In this document: positions 15,076 through 25,165 of the stretch, piece after piece | Layout: every line of letters starts with the position of its first letter | Position numbering within the stretch: the first letter of the stretch is position 1 | NCBI GenBank assembly: GCA_033065855.1 | Contig: JAVXUO010001311.1 | Location: 620,001-684,000 of the forward strand | Direction: 5' to 3' | Source of the DNA: Escallonia rubra | Taxonomy: Eukaryota; Streptophyta; Magnoliopsida; Escalloniales; Escalloniaceae | Length of the DNA stretch: 64,000 nucleotides | Made by a program: the position numbers and the translations under genes | The notes under the pieces: generated by a model | What the model saw: only the letters and a program-made list of their open reading frames with translations | What the model was told of the DNA's origin: nothing | The model's database searches: none

Positions 15076-17544
15076 ATGAACATCAAAACCCTCCACTTGC
15101 TCGCTGTAGTTTTGTCGTTTCTTTACTTCTCAGAAGCTTTCACACCCCAAGATAACTACCTCATTGCCTGTGGATCAAACGTGAATATTACAGTTGATAA
15201 TAGACGCTTTCTTGGTGACTCTGCAAGACCCGGTTCGAGTTATTTGTCTGCAGGTAAATCAATATCAGTAGTAAACCCAAACCGATCTTCGAGTTCATCT
15301 GTGCTTTACAACACTGCTAGGGTTTTCACGAGTGCTTCAAGCTATGCTTTCAGCATCAAGAAATTTGGGACCCACTTGGTACGTCTGCATTTTTTTCCTT
15401 TCACTTCTATGGATTACAACCTCAATACTGCAAATTTCAGTGTTTCAGCTAATGGGGTTTTCCTTTTGAGCAATTTTGCTGTACAAAATAACATAATTAA
15501 AGAGTACATGTTGATGGTAGATAAAGTGGAGTTAGAGATTTCGTTTATGCCTATGGGAAAATCTGGGTTTGCATTCGTTAGTGCAATTGAAGTGTTTTCA
15601 GCTCCCAGTGATCTCATTGCTGACTTTGGAGCTAAATTGATGGGTACTAATGGAATTGAAGAGTTTAAGAATCTGCCCTCACAAATTTTAGAGACTGTTC
15701 AGAGGATAAATGTTGGAGGTTCTAAGTTGACCCCTTTTAATGATACCCTTTGGAGGACTTGGGTTCCTGATGAGGAATTTCTAGTTTTGAAATCTGCTGC
15801 GAAAATTGCGAGTACTACACATACCCCCAAATATCAAAAGGGTGGTGCTAGCAGAGAGGTTGCGCCCGATAATGTCTACATGACTGCACAACAAATGAAT
15901 AGAGATAATTCGTCAGGATTTTCTATATTTAATATCACATGGGACTTCCCGGTGGGGGTGGGGGGTGCGCGACACTTCGTTCGGTTGCATTTCTGTGACA
16001 TTGTTAGTCTTTCGCTTAACCAGCTGTACTTCAATGTATTTATCAACGGGTTCTTTGCGTACAAAGATCTTGATCTGTCTACAGCTACATTCCATCTGCT
16101 TGCATCTCCTTACTACATTGATTTTGTTGTGGATTCGGATGATTCGGGGATTGTAAGGATTAGTGTTGGCCCTTCTGATTTGAGTACTACTTTGAGAAAA
16201 AATGCTATCTTAAATGGTGTAGAGATCATGAAGATACTGAATTTTGGGAGTCCACAAACCTGGTCTAGAAAGAGAAGCCATTGGGTTTTGGCAGGTTCAA
16301 TCATTGCTGGGTTTGCTGCTTTATGTTTGGCAATAGTTTTATTTTGTTTTGTAGTGAAATGTGGGAAGAAACGAGCGAAACTGAAACCTGCAGTTAGCAC
16401 GGGGACAGGTTGGACGCCCTTGCGTGTGTACGGTGGTAGTACACACAGTAGATTGTCTGAAGGGACTGTCTTCGCTTCTCCTGGCTCAAATGGATATCTC
16501 GGCTTGAAGATTCCTTTTGCTGATTTACAGTTGGCAACGAATAACTTTGACAAGAATTTGATAATCGGTTCTGGTGGCTTTGGTATGGTTTATAAAGGGG
16601 TTCTTCGGGACAACACAAAGATTGCCTTGAAGCGAGGTGTACCCGGTTCCAGGCAAGGGCTTCCTGAATTCCAGACCGAAATAGCAATTTTGTCCAAAAT
16701 TCGCCATCGGCATCTTGTTTCACTTGTTGGGTTTTGTGAAGAACAGTCAGAAATGATACTTGTATATGAATATGTGGAGAAAGGACCGCTGAAAAATCAT
16801 CTGTATGGTTCGGGCTTACCACCCCTCTCATGGAGTCAAAGGCTGGAAATATGCATTGGCTCAGCAAGAGGGCTCCACTATCTTCATACAGGTTCAGCAC
16901 AAGGAATCATTCATCGTGACATTAAATCGACCAACATTTTGCTTGACGAGAACTATGTTGCTAAGGTTGCCGATTTTGGTCTATCAAGGTCTGGCCCATG
17001 TCTCGACGAGACCCACGTAAGCACTGGTGTAAAGGGTAGCTTTGGCTATCTGGATCCAGAGTATTTTCGGAGGCAGCAACTTACAGATAAATCAGATGTG
17101 TATTCTTTCGGGGTTGTGCTTATCGAAGTTCTTTGTGCTCGACCAGCTGTGGACCCCTTGCTTGCCAGGGAGCAAGTAAATTTGGCTGAATGGGCAATGC
17201 AATGGCAGAAGAAGGGGCTGCTTGAGAAAATCATTGATCCCTATCTCGTGGGTAAAGTAAAACCAAGCTCTTTGAAAAAATATGGGGACACCGCAGAGAA
17301 ATGTTTGGCTGAATATGGTGTAGACAGGCCATCAATTGGCGATGTGCTCTGGAATTTGGAACATGCACTTCAGCTCCAGGAAACTGGAACGCAAGGAGAA
17401 CCTCAGGAGGACGGTCATATAACTCCACCTGAGCTTCCAGTTTCTTCTACCAACACTAGGATAGAGGAAGAAAATGGTGCTGGGACTTCAGGTTCAAGAA
17501 CAAGCCAAGTTTTCTCCCAATTGATGACTAGTGAAGGTAGATAA
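15076..17544 (+). CDS. CrRLK1L-family receptor-like protein kinase (At5g24010-like)
   Basis: Intronless gene, 822 residues, usual for CrRLK1L kinases. A signal peptide covers about residues 1-21 (hydrophobic, ending SEAF). The extracellular part (about 24-385) has two malectin-like modules: the first starts YLIACGS and has HLVRLHFFPF, the second has TWDFPVG and HFVRLHFCDI. One membrane helix spans about 403-427, followed by a basic stop-transfer stretch. The kinase domain has the glycine loop GSGGFG (498-503), ATP lysine K519, catalytic HRD at 613-615 and DFG at 633-635, and the activation segment GSFGYLDPEYF; all key residues are present, so it should be active. Relatives such as THESEUS1, FERONIA and HERK1 sense cell-wall state and RALF peptides at the plasma membrane. 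The ligand of this subgroup is not known to me. Confidence 0.95.
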   Translation: MNIKTLHLLAVVLSFLYFSEAFTPQDNYLIACGSNVNITVDNRRFLGDSARPGSSYLSAGKSISVVNPNRSSSSSVLYNTARVFTSASSYAFSIKKFGTHLVRLHFFPFTSMDYNLNTANFSVSANGVFLLSNFAVQNNIIKEYMLMVDKVELEISFMPMGKSGFAFVSAIEVFSAPSDLIADFGAKLMGTNGIEEFKNLPSQILETVQRINVGGSKLTPFNDTLWRTWVPDEEFLVLKSAAKIASTTHTPKYQKGGASREVAPDNVYMTAQQMNRDNSSGFSIFNITWDFPVGVGGARHFVRLHFCDIVSLSLNQLYFNVFINGFFAYKDLDLSTATFHLLASPYYIDFVVDSDDSGIVRISVGPSDLSTTLRKNAILNGVEIMKILNFGSPQTWSRKRSHWVLAGSIIAGFAALCLAIVLFCFVVKCGKKRAKLKPAVSTGTGWTPLRVYGGSTHSRLSEGTVFASPGSNGYLGLKIPFADLQLATNNFDKNLIIGSGGFGMVYKGVLRDNTKIALKRGVPGSRQGLPEFQTEIAILSKIRHRHLVSLVGFCEEQSEMILVYEYVEKGPLKNHLYGSGLPPLSWSQRLEICIGSARGLHYLHTGSAQGIIHRDIKSTNILLDENYVAKVADFGLSRSGPCLDETHVSTGVKGSFGYLDPEYFRRQQLTDKSDVYSFGVVLIEVLCARPAVDPLLAREQVNLAEWAMQWQKKGLLEKIIDPYLVGKVKPSSLKKYGDTAEKCLAEYGVDRPSIGDVLWNLEHALQLQETGTQGEPQEDGHITPPELPVSSTNTRIEEENGAGTSGSRTSQVFSQLMTSEGR

Positions 17545-19659
17545 GTTTGTATAGGTTCACGCTGCATCATGGGCAGTCCTCACTTCATCTCAACATTAGC
17601 CCGTGGCTCATAAATTGCACAGGAATGTATAATATAAGTTACACGAACTTTTACTTCCCCTGTCTCAATTTGTTTCTCTAGCTGTTATTTATATACTAAT
17701 GATGATGTTGTAACTAATGCTGTGTATGCATTGATGCATAGTACGAGAGCTGCGTGAACTGGAGTTTGTATGAAGCCCTGAATTTTCTTCATATACTCCT
17801 ACATGGAGTTGCCCTTGACTTAGCTTTATCATTTGCATGTAAGCCTCTTTCGATATTCCTAAGGTCACATGGTGATATTCACTGATATGGGCACGATTCT
17901 GTGTATGTCTATGTTTCTTGTGCAAATGTAATATGACACCTTATAGCTGATGTTAATCTTGTTCCTTGTGTAACGTTGACTTGCAGGACCCTTTTGGCAG
18001 CTGTATACCGCTTTTCTTTATGATTTCTTCTTTGCTTCTGGTCTTACTGTTATGTGTTATCCTTAGATTACATGATAAAATTACATCAATTTACTTAGAA
18101 CAATGTAGCTCTGCCATCGCTTATGATGGTCATTATCGACTAACTGCTAAACCTGAGTAGCTGTGCAGATTGGCATGCTTCACTGTCGAGGCTTTTTGAT
18201 AGTCAGGGCAATGATTGGTAGAGCGTGTTCTTTCGATTAGTGGACTGATCATCATAGTTATTAATAACTCTCCAGTTACAGATCTGTTCAGCAATGACAA
18301 TGCCCATGACATATGGAGTTCGATTAATACTTTTTTCTTGTTTTAGCAAAAGAAACAAAGCATTAGTCATGGTCAAGGAACAGAATACGAGTAAAGCAGG
18401 ATTCAGTTCCTGCTTTGTACTGAACCTATTGGCAATTTTCAGATAAGGGTACGCATTTGTACATCAAATGAAGGTGAATTCTCAACTCTAGGATTCCATC
18501 AAAACCCACAGAAACAAGTGAAGCGAGGGGACATATCTTGCAGGATCTTCATCTTTAGCTAATTACCATGAAAGGTGAAAGGGTTCAGGGCAAGTTGTTG
18601 TTCTTAACAGTCATCATATGATTGGATGTTAGTCATGGTTTAATTGGAACGGTATGCTTTGAATAAAGTTTACATGATTGGAAACTTGAATAATAGTATC
18701 ACGGAAGGGTTTACTTTCTGCGTTTATAGTGACTTATTCACTTAGAATTCAGATAGTCAGGCTTGATTGTGATGGCATCGGCGCTCCAGAGGTTGGAACT
18801 TTGAGATATCCTACTTCCTAACAGTTCACAAGGGACTCGACAGCCGGGAAACCAAGGAATGAGCCGTTTGAAAAGAAAAACTGGACCTTGCTTACAGGAA
18901 ATTGCGGTGTTCCTGTGACAAATATTTTCGCTTTATTCCGTTGTTTCACTGTGAATATTTTGAAACGTTGTGGTTGCAAGATACGGCAGCAGTGAAATGA
19001 AACGTTGTGGTTGCAAGATACGGCAGCAGTGAAACCAGAGTCCTTGCATCATAGCGTGAAGTCCAGCACTAAAAGGGCACTTTGTAGCCAACAAAGCTGC
19101 ATTTCTCCCTAAAAGAAAATTTCTTCCCCAAGAAGTGGAATTCTATATTGAAGTCTGCACTTTTCTTTTAACAGCTGCGCCTTTAATCAGCAAACATTAC
19201 CCCTTGTATTCTCTAGGAAATGCTCTGGATTTGAATCCAGCAGCAGCAGCAGCAAGAGAATAACTCGATTTACTTGAGAAACACACGTGCAGTTCTTGTG
19301 TATGTTACCTATGTTAACCAAATCATTTTAATTCTCCTTTCAAGGGAGTGTGTTGCAACTTGCAATGGACAGCACTACTTTTCGAGGTGCGCAACCACGG
19401 GTGTTACATGAATATGCGTTTCTACTCGGAACGCGTAGCGAGGGTGGCCCCTCCAGTCCACTAAAGTTTCAAGAGGCCTTATGCAGCCTTCACGCACTCA
19501 TTCATCAAATTTGTGGGGCACTGCCGATGTGACCCGAGCTGCTAAATTCAGATTCCTTTTATACCTTTGCATATGATTTGTGCTCGCTTTTTAACAACAA
19601 TGTGGATACATAAACTTAAGACAAATTGTGCAAGGAGTCACATTCATCTTTACTCTTTT
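17545..19659. other. 3' flank of the receptor kinase and spacer
   Basis: The first few hundred bases should be 3' UTR of the kinase. The rest shows no gene; the open frames at 17966 and 19350 have no protein character. A 37-bp tandem duplication and a short CAG run (near 19238) are the only structures seen. Confidence 0.5.
18961..19034. repeat. Perfect tandem duplication of 37 bp
   Basis: The 37-bp unit starting TGAAACGTTGTGG occurs twice in a row without a mismatch that I can see (18961-18997 and 18998-19034), so the event is young. Confidence 0.9.
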
Positions 19660-20039
19660 GAGTAAAATGTACCGATGACCATAGAACTATGACTCATATT
19701 TCATAGTGGTTACTGAACTTCAATTTGTTTCATTATGGTCATTGTTGTACTCATAAATTTGTCTAATTAGACCATTCTATTTAGGAAATGTGCGAGACAC
19801 ATGACCCTTAGCTTAGGGGCAAAATTGTCACATCCTCTTGATTTTTTTTTAAAGACAAACGAAAATCGTATAATATTCTTAAAGTAAGGTTAAATGTATA
19901 TTTTTAGTTTTTAGTAAATTTGTATCTTTTTGTCATTAAAATAACCATTAAAGTCGTTATTAAAAAATTTCGTGACAAAAAAATGTGAATTTGATAATAT
20001 CCCTCTTTTAGGGTTTAACTTCTTTATTTCTTTACCTTC

Positions 20040-20630
20040 TACCACTAGCGCCGTCAACTCAATTACCACGCTACACCACCGCCGTCAGCTTAATCACCCA
20101 TGGCAACCACATTACATCACTACCCATGTCAATCACCATCATCACCCATCAAAACCACCCTACACCACCACCGGCCACCACTATCCCCCGTCACCACCAC
20201 ACTGCACCACCACCCATCACCCCTCACAACCACCCTGCACCCCCACCCGCCACCATCACCCATCACAGCTACCCTGCACTACCACCCGCCAAAGCCACAT
20301 TGTACCACCATTCGCCACCTCCATCACCCATCACATCCACATGCACCACCCTTACCCACCACCATCACCCATCACAACCACACTGCACCACAACCCGCCA
20401 CCACTATCATCATCACAACCACACTACTTTCATCTACCACAATCACCCAAACCCGCTGCTACTTCCAACCATACCTTGTCGTTGCTGACACCCCCGCCTG
20501 TAGTACATCTAATGGTGGCAGATCTTCTTCCACCCGTGGATGCACCTCTTTCTTCTTCCTCCCACATCATTAGCGAACGCCTCCTCCAAGCCCGAACTTA
20601 CCACCAACACCACAAAAATTGATTGAATTG
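20040..20630 (+). repeat. CCA/CAC-rich low-complexity tract
   Basis: Irregular repeats of CACCACC, CATCACC and CATTACC. Because the triplets are irregular, several frames stay open for over 100 codons (His/Pro/Thr-rich), but these are composition effects and not genes. The tract lies inside the long-TIR element. Confidence 0.85.
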
Positions 20631-20742
20631 CAAAGAGAAAGCTAAAAATGAAGGAAGCTGCCAGTGAGATCTTTAGCACACTGTCGGGATGAAATGAACA
20701 AAACTGGAAAGGAAAGAAAAAGAAAAAGAAAAAAGAGATTTA

Positions 20743-21723
20743 GGTAGCGTTTGAAAGAATTTTTGTTTTTGAGTTTTGAAAATTGGAAAAAAAATATCAA
20801 CGTTTAACAAACGGTTTTAGTTTTTTCTTTCCTTCAGTTTTATAAACTAGTTTTTAAACTAAGTCCATTTTCGAAACTCTATTTTTGGAGTTTTCAGTTT
20901 TTTTTTTAAATCCATCTTTTCAACTTTTGTTGGAAGCATTTTATGTCTCTTTTTCTCTTATATCTTTATCATCAACACCTGACACCTACGAACACCAAAC
21001 CTCTAACATTGTCTACCACCATACCCATTGACCACCACCATTAACCAACACACCAAAATACCAAACTACAAATATTGCTAATGACCACAACCATTGACCA
21101 ACGATCTGCCACCACCACTAATCAACACGCCCAAACCCCAAACCTGCCAACCACCATAGCCACTGACTGCTGCCGCCACCACCACCAACGACCAACACGC
21201 ACAAACACCATAGCCACTGATAACTGCCACCACTGACCAACACTGCCGAACACCAAACCCTCTAACATCGGTCAACATCACGGCACCACCACTCATCTAA
21301 ATTCAAATCCACCATCATGACGACCACCATTATCCTTATAAGAAACACCACTACAAGATTTCATCAATCGATTAGCCTTAGTATCCTCGATCTGCGTATG
21401 TAAATTCCACGTCATTCAAACCCATTCACTTAATCAAGCCCAACGAAGCCATAATTGGCAAGCTACTGTGTTAATGCCATAGCAGTATTTGGACCTGCCA
21501 AAGGAAATGTGTTGAGATCATTGAGAAATGAAAGAAAAGAGAATAGAGGAAAATTAAAAAAAGAAGAGAAGAAAAATAGAAAAGATAAATAAAAGTAAAA
21601 ACAAGTTATACAAATTGTTATCAAACAACCTATCAGTTTTATAAAAAAAAATAAAGAGGTTTTGTTTTTTTTTTTTTGAAAGAAAAAAAAACTAAAAAAT
21701 TGAAATAGGTTTCAAACACACCC
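20743..21723. mobile_element. PIF/Harbinger-like element nested in the long-TIR element
   Basis: The left end reads GGTAGCGTTTGAAAG and the right end, in reverse, GGGTGTGTTTGAAAC. Both are flanked by TTA (20740-20742 and 21724-21726). GGGTGTGTTTG-type ends with a TTA duplication fit PIF/Harbinger and Tourist elements. The ends are T/A-rich stems, and the core (about 20960-21300) is again rich in ACCACC and CCAAAC. No transposase is present. It sits wholly inside the older element at 19660-21929. Confidence 0.65.
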
Positions 21724-21956
21724 TTAGTGTAGAGAGACGGTTTTGCCCATGTTTTGATGCCTTAAGTGCACATCACCTGACCATTTAACGGCTAAAGACT
21801 AATCACGGCTAACAGAATGGTCTGATTGGACAAATTTGCGAGTCCCGTGACCATAATGAAACAAATTAAAGTTTGGTAGCCATTAAGGAAAATGAGTTAT
21901 AGCTCGATGGCCATTGGTGCATGTTACTCTTACTTTTTTTATCAGTCACAATGGGA

Positions 21957-22220
21957 CTAAGACACGGCGTCAACTCTTGCATTGTTAGAGGCATCAATGG
22001 AGAATTTTTCGTAATTGGCAAAAGCATGACGTAGCAATGTCGCATGTAAGTAGAAGGCCCAGGGGTCGTGAACTTCTTTTCCAGAGAAGAAGCAACGATG
22101 GTATCTTAGAAATAAGCATAAACTAACTCTGTAACAGCAGCCGCATGCAGAGGATGCAAGCGCTATCCAGGACGATTGGGCGTAAAGCGCAGCACCTGTA
22201 GGTGGCTTGTCAAATCTCAA
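21957..22220 (-). other. Coding-like fragment, family not recognised
   Basis: An 87-codon open frame on the minus strand ends with a protein-like stretch: GKEVHDPWAFYLHATLLRH, then AFANYEKFSIDASN. The adjoining DNA to 22480 also reads in protein-like pieces in another frame (for example VGPAEGLVVGVLFNLYAF), as a decayed multi-exon gene fragment would. It directly follows the long-TIR element. I do not recognise the family. Confidence 0.3.
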
Positions 22221-22585
22221 GGCTCAACCTTGGATAGGTGAAAACTACCAAGTTGGAGTATGGTAGAGGCAGAGGGAGCTTCGATGGAGTGACGAAATGC
22301 GTACAGATTGAAAAGAACACCAACGACGAGGCCCTCTGCTGGGCCTACACTGACACTGAGAGGCGAAAGTTAAAGAAGCCAATGGAATAGATACTCCAAT
22401 AGCCCTAGCCGTAAAACGATGGATATTAGGTGTTGTGCGTATTAATCCGTATAGTATTATAGCTAATGTGTTCAAAATTTTGCCTCAGGAGTACGTTTGC
22501 AAGACTAAAACTCAAAGGAATTCACGGTGGTTTGCACAATTTCTCGAATTGCTATAACATGGATAAATCATTAAATTGACTGAAG

Positions 22586-23527
22586 CAGTGTTATTAAAGG
22601 CGCGCTAAGGCGCAATACCCGCGCCTCGCCTAGCCTAGGCTCAGCGCGTTCAAGAAGGCGCGCGCCTGGACGGTCCAGGCGCAAGGCACAACACGGGACG
22701 GGAGGCGCACGTCTAGGCGCATAACCCACAGCCGTTGGATGTGCTCATGTGCCATCATCTCTTTACCGTTGATTTTCTTAACAAACATTTCAATTTTACA
22801 AACCTAAATTTCAACATCCAATTCTGTCTCACTCTCACCGAAGCAGCTTCTCTCTCACCTGCACATCGCCGCTGAAATCCTGTTGCTCCGGCCGCTGCTC
22901 CGGCCGACACTTCGCCTTGCTGCTCGAGCTCGATTGCTCCACCGAAGCAGCTTTTCTCTCACCTGCGCTGCCGCATCGCCTTTCCCGTAACGGGAATCCC
23001 GTTGCTGTCGAAATCCCGTCGCTCCGGCCGCTGCTCCAGCTGACACTGCAGCAGTTTCTCTTCGCCTTGCTGCTCGGCTGCTCCATCGAAGCAGCTTCTC
23101 ACCTGCTGACCTGCACCAGTTCTTTTGCTGGTTCGTGAGACTCTTTTCCCTCCCATTCTGCTGCTGCTACAATGCTGCTAAGTGCTAAATACTGCTACGG
23201 TGCTACCTCAATTGTTTGTTTTCAATATTTTGTTGTTTAGCTGCTGTTTAGCTCAATGATTTATGGCATATAAAATCTAACATGACGATTAACTGTTTGT
23301 ATTATCTTAAAAAGTGGAAGATTAACTAAAACGAAGTAGAACAATACTCTATTGTTTGGAAGTTTATCATGTTTTGAATTTTTTTACTTAATTTTATTGT
23401 TTTAATGCACTATTATTTATTTATTTTAATATTACGCCTTGCTTTGAAAAGGCGCGCGCCTGCGCCTTGCGCCTAGGCTCCAGGAACCTTTTGCGCCTTA
23501 GGTGCGCCTGCGCCTTTAATAACACTA
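22586..23527. mobile_element. hAT-type element with GC-rich ends (942 bp)
   Basis: Perfect 8-bp target duplication GACTGAAG at 22578-22585 and 23528-23535. Terminal inverted repeats: CAGTGTTATTAAAGGCGC at the left and, read in reverse, TAGTGTTATTAAAGGCGC at the right. The outer about 100 bp on each side are built from GGCGC, GCCTAGG and GGCGCGCGCC blocks that can pair. The middle has a GC-rich stretch with repeated modules (see separate finding), then AT-rich DNA. No transposase frame is present, so it is non-autonomous. The intact duplication points to a fairly recent insertion. Confidence 0.85.
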
Positions 23528-24649
23528 GACTGAAGTGATATATCACGTATTTAACCGATAAAATTGTAGAATGTTGAGATGAAAGGAGGCCTAAATAAAG
23601 ACCAACGTCATAAATTGCACATGTAACATGCCCATTCCTTTTCCTTTTCGTTACTATAACTAGAGCAGCATGCGTATAACACACTTTTCATGAAAGACCA
23701 TGTGCATGCAAACTTTTCCTCATGTGGTGGCTACGACGAGCAATTATTTTCATCATGTGCATGGCTAAATTCGGATTCTTAGTCATTATGTTCTTTCTGA
23801 ATGTGGTCCTACACCGCTATATTAATGTCTTACTTTACGTATTCAGATTTAGTTTTGCTACCTTATTTGGTCATGTGACCGTAACACTATCAAATTAGTC
23901 CATTTACAGATCATATCATATGCAACTTAAGTGATCACTTGCAAAGCGATATGGAACCCAAAAGGAAGCAATAATGAGTAAAATAAAAGGGTAGCGTCAT
24001 AATAAGCCTGTTTGCATATGCGGGTTTTTTCTTTCTGAAAACACAGAATGTCCCCTCTCCAATTTTTAAGTCTACTGTTGTATAGTTGTACTATAAAAAG
24101 TTCAACACCTTCCGACACGTTCCATCTCATTCTTTTATTTTCACTTTAGATTAAGTCACCACCATGCGTGAACCAATTCGTCATCCCCAGCTCCATCCCT
24201 CCTTGCCAACAAAGTGTAATTTGTCGGTTGACTCAACTCAAACGGATGAATGTCAATCACCCAAGGAATGTCGAGCAAACAGGGAGCAGAGAGTTTTGCA
24301 ACAGTGGTGGCCGACATTATTCTCGGGGTGCCAAACTTGGATATCGACTTCTCAAAGATAAAGAAAGTGTTGCCCAATTGAGAGATCGATGTTAAGGGAG
24401 AGGGAGAGGGTCGAATAGAGAAATGAGTAAAGGATATATCGATCTTTTTTAGTACGATACCTCACAACTGTAAAATAAATTTTCTATTAAAGTTAAAAGC
24501 AATTAACATCCGATAGTCATGAGCACATTCACACTTACACAAAACACTATTAACTACCCACGATAAAACTGTAGTAGAAATTTAGTGAATGACCTCTCAA
24601 ACACAATAGACAAACTTGAAGTGCCAAAATTGCAATTTACCCCTCCCCA

Positions 24650-24702
24650 ACCCCAACCCCACCCCCACCCCCACCCCCACCCCCACCCACCCACACACAA
24701 AA
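24650..24702. repeat. (CCCCA/ACCCCC)n microsatellite
   Basis: Irregular CCCCA and CCCCCA units, followed by CCCA and CACA, and shortly after by a 17-bp A run at 24718-24734. Confidence 0.9.
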
Positions 24703-24978
24703 TATCGGATAAAACCCAAAAAAAAAAAAAAAAAGGTAAAATAATGACGTTTTGGGACCTCCTTATCCAGCTCTGGTATTAACGTAATTAAACAAGCAAC
24801 CGGGCCTCATCTTGTAACCCCGCACAGCGGTTATTTTCGCAAATTCAAAGGAAGAAACTAAAAACAAGAACCAAAACGGTAATAGAGAAGGGGGAAAAAT
24901 TTAGAAATAGGAACCCTTTTTGCCGCAGTCGTACATATCTCGGAGTGTCGGTCTCTCACACAAAGCCATAAATTCAGC

Positions 24979-24988
24979 ATATATAGGA
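24979..24988 (+). promoter_or_regulatory. Probable TATA box of the PPPDE peptidase gene
   Basis: CATATATAGG lies about 180 bp before the ATG at 25166. That would give a leader of about 150 bases containing the GT and T tracts at 25095-25120. Position and sequence only; not proven. Confidence 0.4.
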
Positions 24989-25165
24989 GGACACCGATCA
25001 AAAGAAGATATTATCGGTCATTGTGGATCAGTTGAATCCAAGCTACCGGTGGTGGTTGAATTGTTTGATCTGCAACACTACTGTCTGTCTCTCTGTGTGT
25101 GTGTGTGTGTTTTTTTTTTTGAGAGAGGGAGTGAGTTAGGGTTTGTGGATCGAGCGTTAAGAAGG

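Larger units (their letters stand above)
19660..21929. mobile_element. Long-TIR element, Mutator-like (2.27 kb)
   Basis: The first about 130 bp and the last about 130 bp are an inverted pair: left GAGTAAAATGTACC and right, read in reverse, GAGTAACATGCACC, continuing through the shared block TTTGTTTCATTATGGTCA and on to GACCATTCT. Weaker similarity reaches about 190 bp inward. The flanks TTACTCTTT (19650) and TTACTTTTT (21930) look like a 9-bp target duplication with one mismatch. Long TIRs plus a 9-bp duplication fit Mutator-like elements. There is no transposase: the interior is CCA-rich low-complexity DNA plus a nested second element. It is therefore non-autonomous. Confidence 0.75.
23536..25165. 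other. Spacer and promoter region of the PPPDE peptidase gene
   Basis: No gene recognised. The open frames near 24160-24390 lack protein character. It contains a CCCCA-rich repeat at 24650-24702, an A run, and then a promoter-like stretch with a TATA motif upstream of the peptidase gene. Confidence 0.5.

Noticed and set aside
19972-20622. Open frame of 216 codons rich in His, Pro and Thr
   Set aside because: It lies in CCA-rich low-complexity DNA, other frames of the same strand are open too, and it sits inside a transposable element.
24156-24395. Overlapping frames on both strands near 24.2 kb
   Set aside because: No family similarity in any frame and no splice context.
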